Shown here one piece after another: positions 1 to 9,188 of a stretch of 64,000 nt of DNA. The translations under genes were made by a program, and so were the position numbers. Source of the stretch: Phycisphaerales bacterium UBA1845 (GTDB lineage: Bacteria; Planctomycetota; Phycisphaerae; UBA1845); NCBI GenBank assembly GCA_002338715.1, contig DDIR01000047.1, positions 1 to 64,000 of the forward strand. Direction: 5' to 3'. Numbering within the stretch: the stretch's first letter is position 1; each line of letters starts with the position of its first letter. The notes below the pieces were generated by a model that worked only from the letters and a program-made list of their open reading frames with translations, was not told the DNA's origin and made no database searches.

Positions 1-1
1 T

Positions 2-787
2 GGCGCAGGTCGGCTTTGGCGCCATCAAGGGCTGGACGTCGGTCTCGCTGGTCAGCGCGCCGACCTCGACGGTAACGGACTAGAGTCGCTAATCGTCTTT
101 GGAGAACAGCCAACCTGCGACTCACGACCTTCGCCGTTGGACCTCGCGCTCGATTTACCCAACGGTCAGTTTTTCTGGATCGCAAATGGCGGATGCAGCC
201 CATGCGGTGGCGCGGTTTGCACCGAGTGCAGCGTCATCCGGCGGGCCAATCTCGACGGTACTCCGATGACCGACGTCCTCGAACTAACGGGAACGGTGAA
301 CCCCAGCGACATTGCTCTGGACCTCGAAGGTGGCAAGATGTACTGGACCGATCGCCAATACATGCCCAGTATTTTTCGCGCCGATCTCGATGGTTCAAAC
401 ATGGAGCCGCTCATCGACAGCCCCGACGGCGCGGAAGAAATCGCGCTTGATCTGGTCAACGGAAAAATGTATTGGATCGAAAACGGCGGTTCAATTCCGT
501 GCACAACCGGCTGCTCGCGCATTCGCCGTGCCAATCTCGATGGCTCCGGTGATCAAGACATTGTCGTCTTTGAGAACCAACCCGACTTCGACGCATCGGA
601 TTTCTATCGCGGGCTTGCAGTCGATCCGTCGGCCGGCAAAATCTATTGGGGTGTCGGTGGCTTCTGCCCAATCGAAGCCAACACGGGTCGCATTCAACGT
701 GCGGACTTGAACGGTGACAACGTCGAAAATGTCGTGACCGGTTTGGGAATCGTCTACAAAGTCGTGGTGGTCAACCCGTCGATGTGA
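2..787 (+). CDS. YWTD-repeat (LDL-receptor class B type) beta-propeller protein, 5' end missing
   Basis: The reading frame is open from the first bases of the window to the stop at 785-787, so only the C-terminal part (about 260 codons) is present. It shows repeated units of the form 'ALDLxxGKMYWxD...IxRADLDGSN', for example KMYWTDRQ and KIYWGVGG, each followed by RANLDG or RADLNG. This is the YWTD/LDLR class B propeller pattern, in which several ~40-residue blades close into a ring. Bacterial members are usually exported, and planctomycetes carry many. The signal peptide and any anchor would lie upstream of the window. The function, probably binding or structural at the cell surface, is inferred from the family only. 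Confidence 0.75.
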   Translation, partial: GAGRLWRHQGLDVGLAGQRADLDGNGLESLIVFGEQPTCDSRPSPLDLALDLPNGQFFWIANGGCSPCGGAVCTECSVIRRANLDGTPMTDVLELTGTVNPSDIALDLEGGKMYWTDRQYMPSIFRADLDGSNMEPLIDSPDGAEEIALDLVNGKMYWIENGGSIPCTTGCSRIRRANLDGSGDQDIVVFENQPDFDASDFYRGLAVDPSAGKIYWGVGGFCPIEANTGRIQRADLNGDNVENVVTGLGIVYKVVVVNPSM

Positions 788-825
788 GCGCGGAACTGTC
801 GAGTCGTAAACACCCCAAAAAATAG

Positions 826-863
826 GGACGCACGGAAGATCGAAATCTCCCGTGCGTCCTTTC
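826..863. terminator. Bidirectional intrinsic terminator hairpin
   Basis: A perfect 10-bp stem (GGACGCACGG / CCGTGCGTCC) continues through an A-C mismatch into AGAT/ATCT closed by a CGAA loop. TTTCT follows on the plus strand, and an A-rich run just before it (815-823) gives T residues on the minus strand. It lies between the converging genes ending at 787 and 937, so it can serve both. Confidence 0.8.
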
Positions 864-936
864 TACATGGCAGGATGGGCTGCCAGTTGGGGTCACATCT
901 GTGTTGGCCCGACTGTCAGTCTACGACCGGTCCGCG

Positions 937-2352
937 TTACGGATTGTAGCGCCACATTTCGCCACCTTCCGCAGCGACCAGGATCGTGCCATCATCGAAG
1001 TACCAGACGTTCGACATCAGGTTGGCTGCGAAGTCATCGTCTTCGTCCAACGGTGAGATGTCAGTCCACGTCATACCACGATCCATACTGTAGACGACAA
1101 AGCCGTGGTTGTTCGGGAACGTCTGACCGACCAACACCACTTCGTCACCCCGGACAGCCATCTTCCATGCGCCACCCTGATATTCGATACCGGAGTTGAA
1201 CAGATCGATTTTTGCCCAGTTGGCGGGATCGCCCGGTTCACCCGAAAGTTTGTGGATCAGCGGGTAACGAAGCGACTGATCGAATCCAACAACCAAGCCT
1301 TCGGTTTCACTCCACAGGTAGATGTCGTGCAGTTCGCCGTCGCGGGTCGAGGGCTGCACTTCAACTTTCTTCATGTGATACGTCGCACCCGGTTCATCCG
1401 ACGGATAGTACACGGTCCCCGGTCGGTTGATGACGCTACCGACGCCCCAGAAGCGATTGTTGTATCCGATGACGCGTGACATCTGCTCACCGGGCGTGCT
1501 GCCACCGGTCAGGACACCGTCAAGGTGCGTTTCGTGTTCCACGAATTCGCTGGCGCCGGCTGCACGGTATGCCGTCTGCACGCCGGTCAGACTGTCGACA
1601 AAGAGCTGACCGTCTTCCGTCACAGCGATGTTCTCGCCCTGCGAAACTGCGGAAAATGCGTTGAGGCTGCTTTGATACAGACCAACCAACTGACGCACCG
1701 GACCGCTTTCGTCGATCTCAAAGACTTCGTAGCTGTCAACCGTGTCGGTTCCCGTGGCGTAAAGCGTGCCGCTCGGAGCGCGACGGATGTCGTTGATGCG
1801 TGCACCGTTAAACAGCGGCTGTGATTCCCAGGTTTCACCACCGTCTTCGGTGACGAACAGACCGAAACCCTCGGCGTTGTCGCCGCAACCAACGTAACCA
1901 TCCATGCGTGAATCAAACCAGAATGCGTTGGCGCGGGTTCCACCGCACGGTTGTGACATCTTGGTCCAGGTGCCGCTGACCGGCTGATCCATCATGTCGT
2001 CACCAGTCATGTCGTCGCCGGTGTTATCGTCACCGGTGTTGTCGTCAGGCGTATCGCCGGTGTTACCGCCCTGATCGTCGGTACCCGTGTTGTCGCCGGT
2101 GTTATCGCCTGTGTTGTCGTCACCGGTATTGTCACCGGTGTTATCACCCGTGTTGTCGCCAGTGTTGTCACCGGTATTGTCGCCCGAGTTATCCCCGGTG
2201 TTGTCGCCGGTATTGTCACCGGTGTTGGAACCATCCTGCGACGAGTCGCCGCCGTTGTTCCCCCCATCGTCCCCAGTCATGGTTTGACAGCCCGCGGTCC
2301 AGAACATCGCGAACGCCACCAGCCCCAGCTTCATCCATCGATTCGTTGTCAT
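937..2352 (-). CDS. Exported lipoprotein with Asp/Asn/Gly/Thr-rich linker and BNR/sortilin-like propeller
   Basis: The 471-aa product starts at ATG 2352 behind a GGAGG sequence 5 nt away; the frame is open further upstream but has no better start. The N-terminus is a lipoprotein signal with lipobox-like WTAGC (Cys22). Residues ~30-130 are a low-complexity linker of repeated TGDN units with Gly, Asp and Ser. The rest resembles a BNR/Asp-box or photosystem-stability-factor-like propeller, with motifs 'FVTEDGGETWES' and 'YSMDRGMTWTD'. A lipid-anchored propeller on a flexible, acidic, possibly calcium-binding stalk is inferred. It diverges from the ECF sigma gene at 2707. Confidence 0.75.
   Translation of the reverse strand: MTTNRWMKLGLVAFAMFWTAGCQTMTGDDGGNNGGDSSQDGSNTGDNTGDNTGDNSGDNTGDNTGDNTGDNTGDNTGDDNTGDNTGDNTGTDDQGGNTGDTPDDNTGDDNTGDDMTGDDMMDQPVSGTWTKMSQPCGGTRANAFWFDSRMDGYVGCGDNAEGFGLFVTEDGGETWESQPLFNGARINDIRRAPSGTLYATGTDTVDSYEVFEIDESGPVRQLVGLYQSSLNAFSAVSQGENIAVTEDGQLFVDSLTGVQTAYRAAGASEFVEHETHLDGVLTGGSTPGEQMSRVIGYNNRFWGVGSVINRPGTVYYPSDEPGATYHMKKVEVQPSTRDGELHDIYLWSETEGLVVGFDQSLRYPLIHKLSGEPGDPANWAKIDLFNSGIEYQGGAWKMAVRGDEVVLVGQTFPNNHGFVVYSMDRGMTWTDISPLDEDDDFAANLMSNVWYFDDGTILVAAEGGEMWRYNP
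1985..2235 (-). repeat. 12-bp tandem repeat tract coding a TGDN linker
   Basis: About twenty imperfect copies of a 12-bp unit (minus-strand sense ACCGGCGACAAC) lie inside the lipoprotein gene and encode the repeating Thr-Gly-Asp-Asn linker. The third-base variation between copies suggests selection on the peptide rather than recent duplication. Confidence 0.85.
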
Positions 2353-2706
2353 GACAACCTCCAATCCATATTGCGTCCAAGACCGCAGCGACCATTCCCC
2401 AATTCGATCTGGCGCCCCGGTCTTCACCCCGATGCCTGGACTTTGGCAATTCCCATCCATCCAATAACACCGGCCCATCGGGTTCACCCCGACAGGCGAC
2501 GGGACCGTCCCGCCACCCCAAGACGCGAAGGTGGATGGTGGCAGGGACAATAAAATCCCAAAAACTTTGAAAAATGCTCGGAAACCGTTCCCAGAGCGGA
2601 GGTTACGTTCGTTTCTGTATTGGCGAATGCCATGGTCTACACCTATGATGGACGTAACAGGACTGGGCAGACGCCCGGCTGAGGTTGCTTCGATCGCGTT
2701 AGAATC
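2353..2706. other. Intergenic region between divergent genes
   Basis: This 354-bp stretch separates the minus-strand lipoprotein gene from the plus-strand ECF sigma gene. It must hold both promoters, but no convincing -35/-10 pair or operator was recognised. A small GGGAC/GTCCC inverted repeat is the only clear structure. Confidence 0.4.
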
Positions 2707-3276
2707 ATGTCCAAAGAACCATTTGAACCAGTCACTGAGCATTTGCGGCGCTTGCAGTCCGGCGACGAACTGGCGGCTGACGCGCTGCTTCCGCTCGTGT
2801 ACGACGAGTTGCGGGCGCTCGCGGGCGCGGCATTTCGTTCGGAGCGGCCGGACCATACGCTCCAGCCCACTGCGATTGTTCACGAGGCCTATCTGAAGCT
2901 GGTCGACCAAAAAGGTGCGGACTGGAAGAATCGGGCGCACTTTCGGGCGGTGGCCGCCCAAGCGATTCGCCGAATCCTGATCGACCATTCACGAAAACAC
3001 CGGGCAGCGAAACGCACCCCACCGACTTACATCAGTATCGATCTGTCATCGGATCATCCGGAAGAGATGCACGCCGATTTGGAACTGCTCGAAGTGGCGA
3101 TGAACAAGTTGGCGCAGTTGAACGAACGACAGGCCAAGGTCGTGGAGATGCGCTTCTTCGCGGGGATGACTGTCGAAGAAGCGGCGGTGGTTCTCGGTGT
3201 TTCGCAGGGGACGATCAAGGGCGACTGGCGGATGGCCCGCGCTTGGTTGCAACGTGAATTGGAGTCACAATCTTAG
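2707..3276 (+). CDS. ECF RNA polymerase sigma factor, planctomycete type
   Basis: The 189-aa protein has sigma region 2 in its first ~100 residues ('LPLVYDELRALA', 'IVHEAYLKLVDQ', 'AVAAQAIRRILIDHSRK') and region 4 near the C-terminus ('LNERQAKVVEMRFFAGMTVEEAAVVLGVSQGTIK', an HTH for the -35 element; cited here in outline). The wording matches the ECF group abundant in planctomycetes and acidobacteria that sits next to Ser/Thr kinases instead of anti-sigma genes. The kinase gene begins 2 nt after its stop, so the two are almost surely co-transcribed. Inference: the kinase relays a signal to this sigma factor, by phosphorylating it or a partner. Confidence 0.92.
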   Translation: MSKEPFEPVTEHLRRLQSGDELAADALLPLVYDELRALAGAAFRSERPDHTLQPTAIVHEAYLKLVDQKGADWKNRAHFRAVAAQAIRRILIDHSRKHRAAKRTPPTYISIDLSSDHPEEMHADLELLEVAMNKLAQLNERQAKVVEMRFFAGMTVEEAAVVLGVSQGTIKGDWRMARAWLQRELESQS

Positions 3277-3278
3277 GC

Positions 3279-5879
3279 ATGGACTCCAAACGCTACGATC
3301 GAATGTCGGCAATCTTCGCCGAAGCCATCGAGTTGCCATCAGACGAGCGCACGCAATTCATTAAGCGCGAGTGCGGTGACGACGAGGCCATGCTCGAAGA
3401 ACTGGTCGATCTGCTTCATCGCGATGAAAAGCCATCCGCAGTCGATCGCCCCATCATCGATCACGACGTGACGCATCGGCTTCTCGCTGATGCCGATGCA
3501 CCAGGCACGCCCAAAGAAATCGGTCCGTACAAGATCGTCGACGTACTCGGGCGCGGCGGCATGGGCACCGTGTATCGCGCCAAACAGCAGTTTCCCAGTC
3601 GAACGGTTGCGCTCAAGGTCGTTCATTCTCCGATTTACTCGCGGTCACTGACCCGTCGAATCGAATACGAAGCCCAGATACTCGCGCGATTGCAGCATGA
3701 AGGTATCGCCCAGATATTCGAAGCCGGAACAGCCACTGCGAATGGTGTGACCTTGCCGTTCTTTGCCATGGAACTGGTCGAAGGTCGTCACCTGACGGAC
3801 CACGCCAAGAAATTCAAACTGACCACTGCAGAGAAGCTCAAACTTATCGTAAAGGTCTGTGCAGCCGTTCGACACGCCCACCAGCAAGGCGTGATTCATC
3901 GCGACCTCAAACCGGCCAACGTGCTTGTCACGGATGGCGGACAACCGAAAGTCCTCGACTTCGGCATCGCCCGCGTCACCGACTCGGACATCCGCACCAC
4001 CACGTTGCACACCGATGTCGGTCAACTCGTCGGAACGGTCGCCTACATGAGCCCCGAACAGGTGGCTGGCGATTCTTCCAACATCGATACACGAAGCGAT
4101 GTTTATGCACTCGGAGTGCTCGCGTTCGAATTGCTGACGGGCGAGCTTCCGCATCCTGTTGGCGGGAAGACCATCGCGGAAGCGGCTCGCATCATTCAGG
4201 ACGAAGAGCCACGTACCCTTCGCGGGTTTAGCCCTGAGTTTCAAGGCGATCTCGAAACCGTCGTGCGCAAAGCGCTTGAAAAGGATCGCGAGCGACGCTA
4301 CGGATCGGCGGCAGAATTCGCAGCCGACATCAACCGTTATCTTGCGAACGAACCGGTGGTCGCAAGACCGGCCAGCCTTGCCTATCAATTGCGTAAGTTC
4401 GCCCAGCGCAATCGGAGCCTGGTCGCGTCGATTGTTGCGGCGTTTCTGTTGCTGGTGGCAGCCGTTGCCGGAACCACCTACGGGCTGGTCCAGGCGATGC
4501 GCGAACGCGACGACGCGGTTCAGGCCCGTCAGGAGTTGCAAGTCGCCAAAGAAGCGGTCGAAAAAGAAACCGACAAGATGACCACCATCAACACCTTCCT
4601 CGGGCGCATGTTGCGGGCGGCAGACCCGATGGGTGAAGTCGGCGGCAAACGCGACATGACGGTGGTCGAAATGTTGGACCGCGAAGTGGAATCGATCGCG
4701 GACGCATTCAAAGACCAACCCGCGATCGAGTCGGCGATTCGCACCACGATCGGATCAACCTACGCGGGACTCGGTCGCTATCCGGAGGCCGAAGTCCAGT
4801 TGCAGATCGCACTGCAAAAGCATCGGGAATCCGGCGACCCCGAATCAAACGACGTGCAGCGTGCCAAGCGCGATCTTGGCGGTGTGCTCGTGAAGCTCGG
4901 GCGCATCGACGAGGCGATTCCGTTGATGCGCGAGTCGTTGGAGATTCAGGGGAAGAACGAAGAGGGCAAATCGACTCTGGACTACGCGATTGCCGCGATG
5001 CGATTTGGATGGGCGCTGGAGAAACAGGGTCAGTATGAAGAAGCCGAACGATGGATTCGCCCCGCAATCCCGGTCGTGGAAAAAGAAAAAGGAGAGTATC
5101 GCCACGTCTACGCGGCCGGCATCAACAACCTGGCCAAGGTAATCGCCAAACTCGGTCGTCCAGCAGAGGCTGAGGAGCTATACACGCAAGCCCACAATGC
5201 GTTCATCGAACTGCATGGGACGGACCACTCGAGCGTCGGCGTGACAATGAACAACATCGCGCGAATGCGGCAAATGCAAGGTGACAAGGAGGGTGCAGCC
5301 GCCGGGCATCTCGAAGCGATTGAAATCCTGCGAAAATCGCTGGGAGCAGATCATCCCTCGCTGGCGACGGTCATCAACAACGTTGGTTTGCTCTATTTTG
5401 ATTTGGAGCGCTACGAAGAAGCCGAAGTCCAGCTGCGCGAAGCCTTGCGCATTTACCGAACGGCGTACGGTGACGACCACCCCGAGACAATCGACGGCTA
5501 TTACGCACTGGGGCTGGTTCTTTACGAACTCAAGAAATACGAAGAAGCCGAACGAACGTACAAGCTCGTCGCTGATCAGCGTCGCGAGACGCTGGGACCG
5601 ACGGAAGATAAGACCATGTTGGCCGAAATGCACTGGGCCCGGTGTGTGGCCAAACTTGGCGATCCCAAACAAGCAGACCCGGAGCTTGAGCGGGTGTTCA
5701 AACAATTTAGAGACAAGTATGGACTTGAGCACAGACTCTCACAGATTGGACTGCAATCGTTGCTGCTTTTCAGGATTGACACGAAGGAGGTCGACGAATG
5801 CCGGCGCCTGCGCGCATTGCTTTCACCGGACGATGAGCGAAGCGCCAAGATGCTGGAAGAAACCAGGGACCAGTTCTAA
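3279..5879 (+). CDS. Transmembrane Ser/Thr protein kinase with C-terminal TPR domain
   Basis: This 866-aa Hanks-type kinase has a glycine loop GRGGMGTVY (91-99), ATP-binding Lys113, catalytic HRDLKPAN (207-214, Asp209), DFG (227-229) and activation segment 'GTVAYMSPEQ', so it should be active. A single membrane helix follows at ~381-403. The remaining ~460 residues hold a series of tetratricopeptide repeats with the A..LG.Y.EAE pattern, several of the kinesin-light-chain style. A short N-terminal region (1-80) precedes the kinase domain, as is usual for planctomycete ECF-linked kinases. The TPR part would lie across the membrane and probably senses or binds a partner. Confidence 0.93.
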   Translation: MDSKRYDRMSAIFAEAIELPSDERTQFIKRECGDDEAMLEELVDLLHRDEKPSAVDRPIIDHDVTHRLLADADAPGTPKEIGPYKIVDVLGRGGMGTVYRAKQQFPSRTVALKVVHSPIYSRSLTRRIEYEAQILARLQHEGIAQIFEAGTATANGVTLPFFAMELVEGRHLTDHAKKFKLTTAEKLKLIVKVCAAVRHAHQQGVIHRDLKPANVLVTDGGQPKVLDFGIARVTDSDIRTTTLHTDVGQLVGTVAYMSPEQVAGDSSNIDTRSDVYALGVLAFELLTGELPHPVGGKTIAEAARIIQDEEPRTLRGFSPEFQGDLETVVRKALEKDRERRYGSAAEFAADINRYLANEPVVARPASLAYQLRKFAQRNRSLVASIVAAFLLLVAAVAGTTYGLVQAMRERDDAVQARQELQVAKEAVEKETDKMTTINTFLGRMLRAADPMGEVGGKRDMTVVEMLDREVESIADAFKDQPAIESAIRTTIGSTYAGLGRYPEAEVQLQIALQKHRESGDPESNDVQRAKRDLGGVLVKLGRIDEAIPLMRESLEIQGKNEEGKSTLDYAIAAMRFGWALEKQGQYEEAERWIRPAIPVVEKEKGEYRHVYAAGINNLAKVIAKLGRPAEAEELYTQAHNAFIELHGTDHSSVGVTMNNIARMRQMQGDKEGAAAGHLEAIEILRKSLGADHPSLATVINNVGLLYFDLERYEEAEVQLREALRIYRTAYGDDHPETIDGYYALGLVLYELKKYEEAERTYKLVADQRRETLGPTEDKTMLAEMHWARCVAKLGDPKQADPELERVFKQFRDKYGLEHRLSQIGLQSLLLFRIDTKEVDECRRLRALLSPDDERSAKMLEETRDQF

Positions 5880-5906
5880 CGGTCCGATGACATTACTTCG
5901 ATCCAA

Positions 5907-6353
5907 CTAGCAGACCGTCAACACATCCCCCACTTTGATCGTGCCGCCCTCCACAATCTCGCCGTAAACACCACCGCGACAATCCGGCGTAAGCGCTTCA
6001 CGCAGCCCCATGTGCAGTTTGTCCATCAATCCGCAAGGCTCCGTTTCGGCATTGACCTTGATCGTCAGTTCACCGAGTTTCACCGTGCTGCCAATCAGGC
6101 TTTTCAATGAACCACCCTCCAACAGGACGTTGGCGCGACGGGTGTGCCAGGGCAATTCGGCGTTGAGCTCTCTGGTTGTCTCTGACCACTGTTCGTTTGA
6201 CAGCAATGTGATACGACGATGGGCAGCCGCGGGCAGGTCCCCTTCCAGGCCATCATCGGGCGTCGCGCTGACGCGGTCGGTTTCCCGCATGGGTCCTTTT
6301 TTTTCGGTGCGCACGGCGATCGCCAGAATTTTCCTGCCCAATTGTTCACCCAT
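5907..6353 (-). CDS. MOSC domain-containing protein
   Basis: The 148-aa product matches a stand-alone MOSC (molybdenum cofactor sulfurase C-terminal) domain, with 'GDLPAAAHRRITLLSNEQW', 'RRANVLLEGGSLKSLIG', 'AETEPCGLMD' holding the conserved Cys, and 'RGGVYGEIVEGGTIKVGD'. MOSC proteins bind sulfur or molybdopterin ligands, as in YiiM-type reductases, but this single-domain form has no assigned reaction. The start at 6353 is chosen because GGAG lies 9 nt upstream; the frame stays open to 6413 without a better site. The gene converges with the kinase gene and diverges from the exported protein at 6533. Confidence 0.85.
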   Translation of the reverse strand: MGEQLGRKILAIAVRTEKKGPMRETDRVSATPDDGLEGDLPAAAHRRITLLSNEQWSETTRELNAELPWHTRRANVLLEGGSLKSLIGSTVKLGELTIKVNAETEPCGLMDKLHMGLREALTPDCRGGVYGEIVEGGTIKVGDVLTVC

Positions 6354-6422
6354 TTGATTCGTCTCCATCTGCCCACAAGCCGTATATGAAGTATCAACAC
6401 TGCAATCGGTCATTCAAGCGAT

Positions 6423-6439
6423 TGTTTGTAACACAAACA
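6423..6439. promoter_or_regulatory. Inverted repeat in divergent promoter region
   Basis: A 7-bp perfect inverted repeat (TGTTTGT, 3-nt spacer, ACAAACA) lies between the diverging MOSC and exported-protein genes, a typical operator position. No regulator is identified. Confidence 0.35.
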
Positions 6440-6459
6440 TTTCACTTGATTGGTGTGTA

Positions 6460-6488
6460 TTGCCTCCGAATCCGTCGATGTATTATAA
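6460..6488 (+). promoter_or_regulatory. Possible sigma-70 promoter for the exported protein
   Basis: TTGCCT (6460-6465) is followed 17 nt later by TTATAA (6483-6488) inside an AT-rich patch, about 45 nt before the ATG at 6533. The match is partial, so this is a candidate only. Confidence 0.3.
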
Positions 6489-6532
6489 ATTCGTCATCGA
6501 TTTTGGGCATCAATTTCCGGAGAACATTCAGA

Positions 6533-8062
6533 ATGCGAATTCACGCGTTTATACTTTGTCTTGCAATGACGTTGGTTCCATCGGCGTACGGTCAACTCAC
6601 CCCCATCAAGCCACCGCCAATTCCGGACTTCAAGACACCGGTCGATTATACGGCTTGGTATTTCGACGAGTTCGCGCCGAAAAATGATGATGACGCCCTG
6701 CCGATTTACGAGCCGATTCTGTTTGGACCAGAAGCCAATGCGCTGAAACTCGACCCCAAGGGTGATGCGCTCAGGCAGATGCTTGAGGTCCTGGAGAATC
6801 CCAAAGAATGGAGGGTGTCCGAAAAGCCGGCACTTGCCAATTGGATCAAGAAACTTGAGCCGAAGTATTTCAAACCATTCATGGACGCTGCGTCCAAGAA
6901 GAACATGTCCGTCCGTCGGCTTGAGAATTTCAAGTTCCTGTGCGATCGACCGATTTCAAGATTCGTCAATGGCCGAGCGATCGGACAGATGATGTTTGCA
7001 CGCGGTTGGCGCATCGACGGCAACGTCATCAAGACAGAGTATTTGATCGACGCGACGCGGTCGAACCTGGCATTTGCAGATCACCTGTCGCGCTTACCGA
7101 GCCTGGAAGAACAGTTCTTCTCATCCGGTCATCGCAACGTGATCTACACGCAGGTACTCACTGCCCTTCGCAGCTTCATGCACCGCAATCATGTCTGGGA
7201 CGAGATCATGACCGGTTTCGACGAATACGACAGCGTCCCGGTCACGCAGCTTTTTGCCCGTTCGCTCTATTTTGCGGAAGCATCCGCGCTTCAACAGCTT
7301 CAGCATTTCTGTATGGATGGCAACGCACAAGGCGATAGCGGAAAGCCAAAAATCAATCAGCAAACCGTGGACCAGTTCTATGGCGCCATGAGTCGCAAGA
7401 GCACGAGAGTCGACCCGACATGCAAAACACTTGCTTCTGCCGATCCCGTGGAACTGGCCAATGCAATCCACAACTATTACGAACAGATGCGGCAGCTTCT
7501 CTGCAGGCCCTACGTCATCGATCTGAAAAATGAAATCGCGAAGATCGAAAACGAATATTGGGAAGGCAAGGCCGGAATGGAGTGCCTGGTTCCGAAGATC
7601 GGCTTTGCCGTGCAAACCTCGTTCCGTACCGAAACCCTGCGCCGGGGGGCCAGGGTATTTCTGGAAAAGGCGATGGAATTCAAACGCACCGGCGTTTGGC
7701 CGCGCGATCCTGAATTCCTCAACAAGCCTGCGCTCGCGATTTGCCGCATCGATCCCTACACGGGTAAAGACTTCCTGTTCCGCCCCGGTGGCGATGGCGA
7801 GTTGGTGTACTCGGTCGGCGTGGACGGCGTAGATGACAAATCCGACGCCAAGAAAGACATCGTTGTCTGGTCGGTCGTGTACACCGAGAATCATCCAACG
7901 ATTCCCCAGGACCCCAAAGACAACCCCACCAACCCTGGCGAAAAAGATTCCGAGACGCCTGATTCAAAACCAACGGAATCAAGCGACGCGACTGGCAAGC
8001 AGAACGAATCTTCAACCGTGGGTCAATCAAATGAAAAACCGTCAGGGGCCAACAACCCCTGA
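6533..8062 (+). CDS. Exported protein of unknown function
   Basis: The 509-aa product begins with a clear signal peptide (MRIHAFILCLAMTLVPSAYGQ). The start at 6533 is preferred over an open upstream frame because this signal begins there and GGAG lies about 10 nt upstream. The mature part is mixed alpha/beta without a motif that I recognise. The last ~55 residues form a Pro/Ser/Thr/Glu/Lys-rich disordered tail. Nothing nearby suggests a pathway. The stop codon lies inside the downstream hairpin. Confidence 0.7.
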   Translation: MRIHAFILCLAMTLVPSAYGQLTPIKPPPIPDFKTPVDYTAWYFDEFAPKNDDDALPIYEPILFGPEANALKLDPKGDALRQMLEVLENPKEWRVSEKPALANWIKKLEPKYFKPFMDAASKKNMSVRRLENFKFLCDRPISRFVNGRAIGQMMFARGWRIDGNVIKTEYLIDATRSNLAFADHLSRLPSLEEQFFSSGHRNVIYTQVLTALRSFMHRNHVWDEIMTGFDEYDSVPVTQLFARSLYFAEASALQQLQHFCMDGNAQGDSGKPKINQQTVDQFYGAMSRKSTRVDPTCKTLASADPVELANAIHNYYEQMRQLLCRPYVIDLKNEIAKIENEYWEGKAGMECLVPKIGFAVQTSFRTETLRRGARVFLEKAMEFKRTGVWPRDPEFLNKPALAICRIDPYTGKDFLFRPGGDGELVYSVGVDGVDDKSDAKKDIVVWSVVYTENHPTIPQDPKDNPTNPGEKDSETPDSKPTESSDATGKQNESSTVGQSNEKPSGANNP

Positions 8063-8067
8063 CGGTT
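8037..8067 (+). terminator. Hairpin containing the stop codon of the upstream gene
   Basis: A 12-bp perfect stem (AACCGTCAGGGG / CCCCTGACGGTT) with a 7-nt loop overlaps the end of the gene: its TGA (8060-8062) sits in the right arm. The downstream T-run is poor (TTCATTGTTG), so it may act as a 3' stabiliser as much as a terminator. Confidence 0.65.
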
Positions 8068-8138
8068 CATTGTTGATTCGATGGACTTGTGGTCATGCGA
8101 CCATCGGTGACCGCACCACCCCCAGCACCGTGACCGAA

Positions 8139-9188
8139 CTAAGCGACCGTGATCGACTTGTCGAGATAGACGTCCTGAATCAAATTCAGCAGTTTGACGC
8201 CTTCTTCCATCGGACGCTGGAAAGCCTTGCGGCCTGAGATCAAGCCCATTCCGCCCGCACGCTTGTTGATGACTGCGGTCTTGACGGCATCGGCAAAATC
8301 GTTGGCCCCTGACGCACCACCCGAGTTAATCAGGCCCATCTTGCCCAAGTAGCAGCCAGCCACCTGATAGCGGGTCAGGTCAATCGGATTGTCCGAGGTC
8401 AGCTTGTTGTCGACATCCTTGTGGGTCTTCGCGAAATTGATCGCGCTGAATCCGCCGCGGTTCTCGGCTTGCTTCTGTTTGATGATGTCGGCTTCGATGG
8501 TCACGCCGAGGTGGTTGGCCTGACTGGTCATGTCAGCCGCCACATGGTAATCCACGCCGTCTTTCTTAAAGCCATTGTTGCGCAGGTAGCACCAAAGCAC
8601 GGTGACCATTCCCAACTCGTGGGCATGGTGGAACGCTTCGCTGACTTCCTGAATCTGACGATTGGATTCTTCCGAACCAAAGTAAATCGTCGCACCGACA
8701 GCCACCGCGCCCATGTCATACGCCTGTTGCACGTTGGCGAACATGATCTGGTCGTACTTGTTCGGATAGGTCAAAAGCTCGTTGTGGTTGAGCTTGACGA
8801 GAAACGGAATCCGGTGGGCATACTTGCGGGCGACCGCACCCAATACGCCCAGCGTCGAGGCCACGCAGTTGCAGCCGCCTTCGATCGCCAGCTTGACGAT
8901 GTTCTCCGGATCGAAATAGATCGGGTTCGGAGCGAAGGACGCGCCAGCCGTGTGCTCAACCCCCTGGTCAACCGGGAGAATCGAGACGAATCCGGTGCCG
9001 CCAAGGCGTCCGGCATCGAGAATTTGTTGCATGGACCGAATCACGGGGAGCGGGCGATCGGTCCATGAGAAGACATCGTCCACGTAGTTGGGGCCCGGCA
9101 GGGTCAGCAGCGACTGGTCGATGCCCGTACACTTATAGCCAAGCAGCGAATCCGCTTCGCTTCCGAGCAGGTCTAGGATTGCACTCAT
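8139..9188 (-). CDS. fbaB: Fructose-bisphosphate aldolase, class I (DhnA/FbaB type)
   Basis: The 349-aa protein has the length and wording of the DhnA-family class I aldolase typified by E. coli FbaB (350 aa): '[17 protein letters not shown]', '[11 protein letters not shown]', '[15 protein letters not shown]', '[10 protein letters not shown]', '[20 protein letters not shown]'. It cleaves fructose 1,6-bisphosphate reversibly through a Schiff-base lysine, in the cytoplasmic glycolysis/gluconeogenesis pathway, without a metal ion. It is a single gene with its own leader and has no glycolytic neighbour. It converges with the exported-protein gene ending at 8062. Confidence 0.95.
   Translation of the reverse strand: MSAILDLLGSEADSLLGYKCTGIDQSLLTLPGPNYVDDVFSWTDRPLPVIRSMQQILDAGRLGGTGFVSILPVDQGVEHTAGASFAPNPIYFDPENIVKLAIEGGCNCVASTLGVLGAVARKYAHRIPFLVKLNHNELLTYPNKYDQIMFANVQQAYDMGAVAVGATIYFGSEESNRQIQEVSEAFHHAHELGMVTVLWCYLRNNGFKKDGVDYHVAADMTSQANHLGVTIEADIIKQKQAENRGGFSAINFAKTHKDVDNKLTSDNPIDLTRYQVAGCYLGKMGLINSGGASGANDFADAVKTAVINKRAGGMGLISGRKAFQRPMEEGVKLLNLIQDVYLDKSITVA

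Noticed and set aside
2353..2988. N-terminal extension of the lipoprotein frame beyond 2352
   Set aside because: It overlaps the ECF sigma gene on the other strand and would bury the lipoprotein signal; GGAGG points to 2352.
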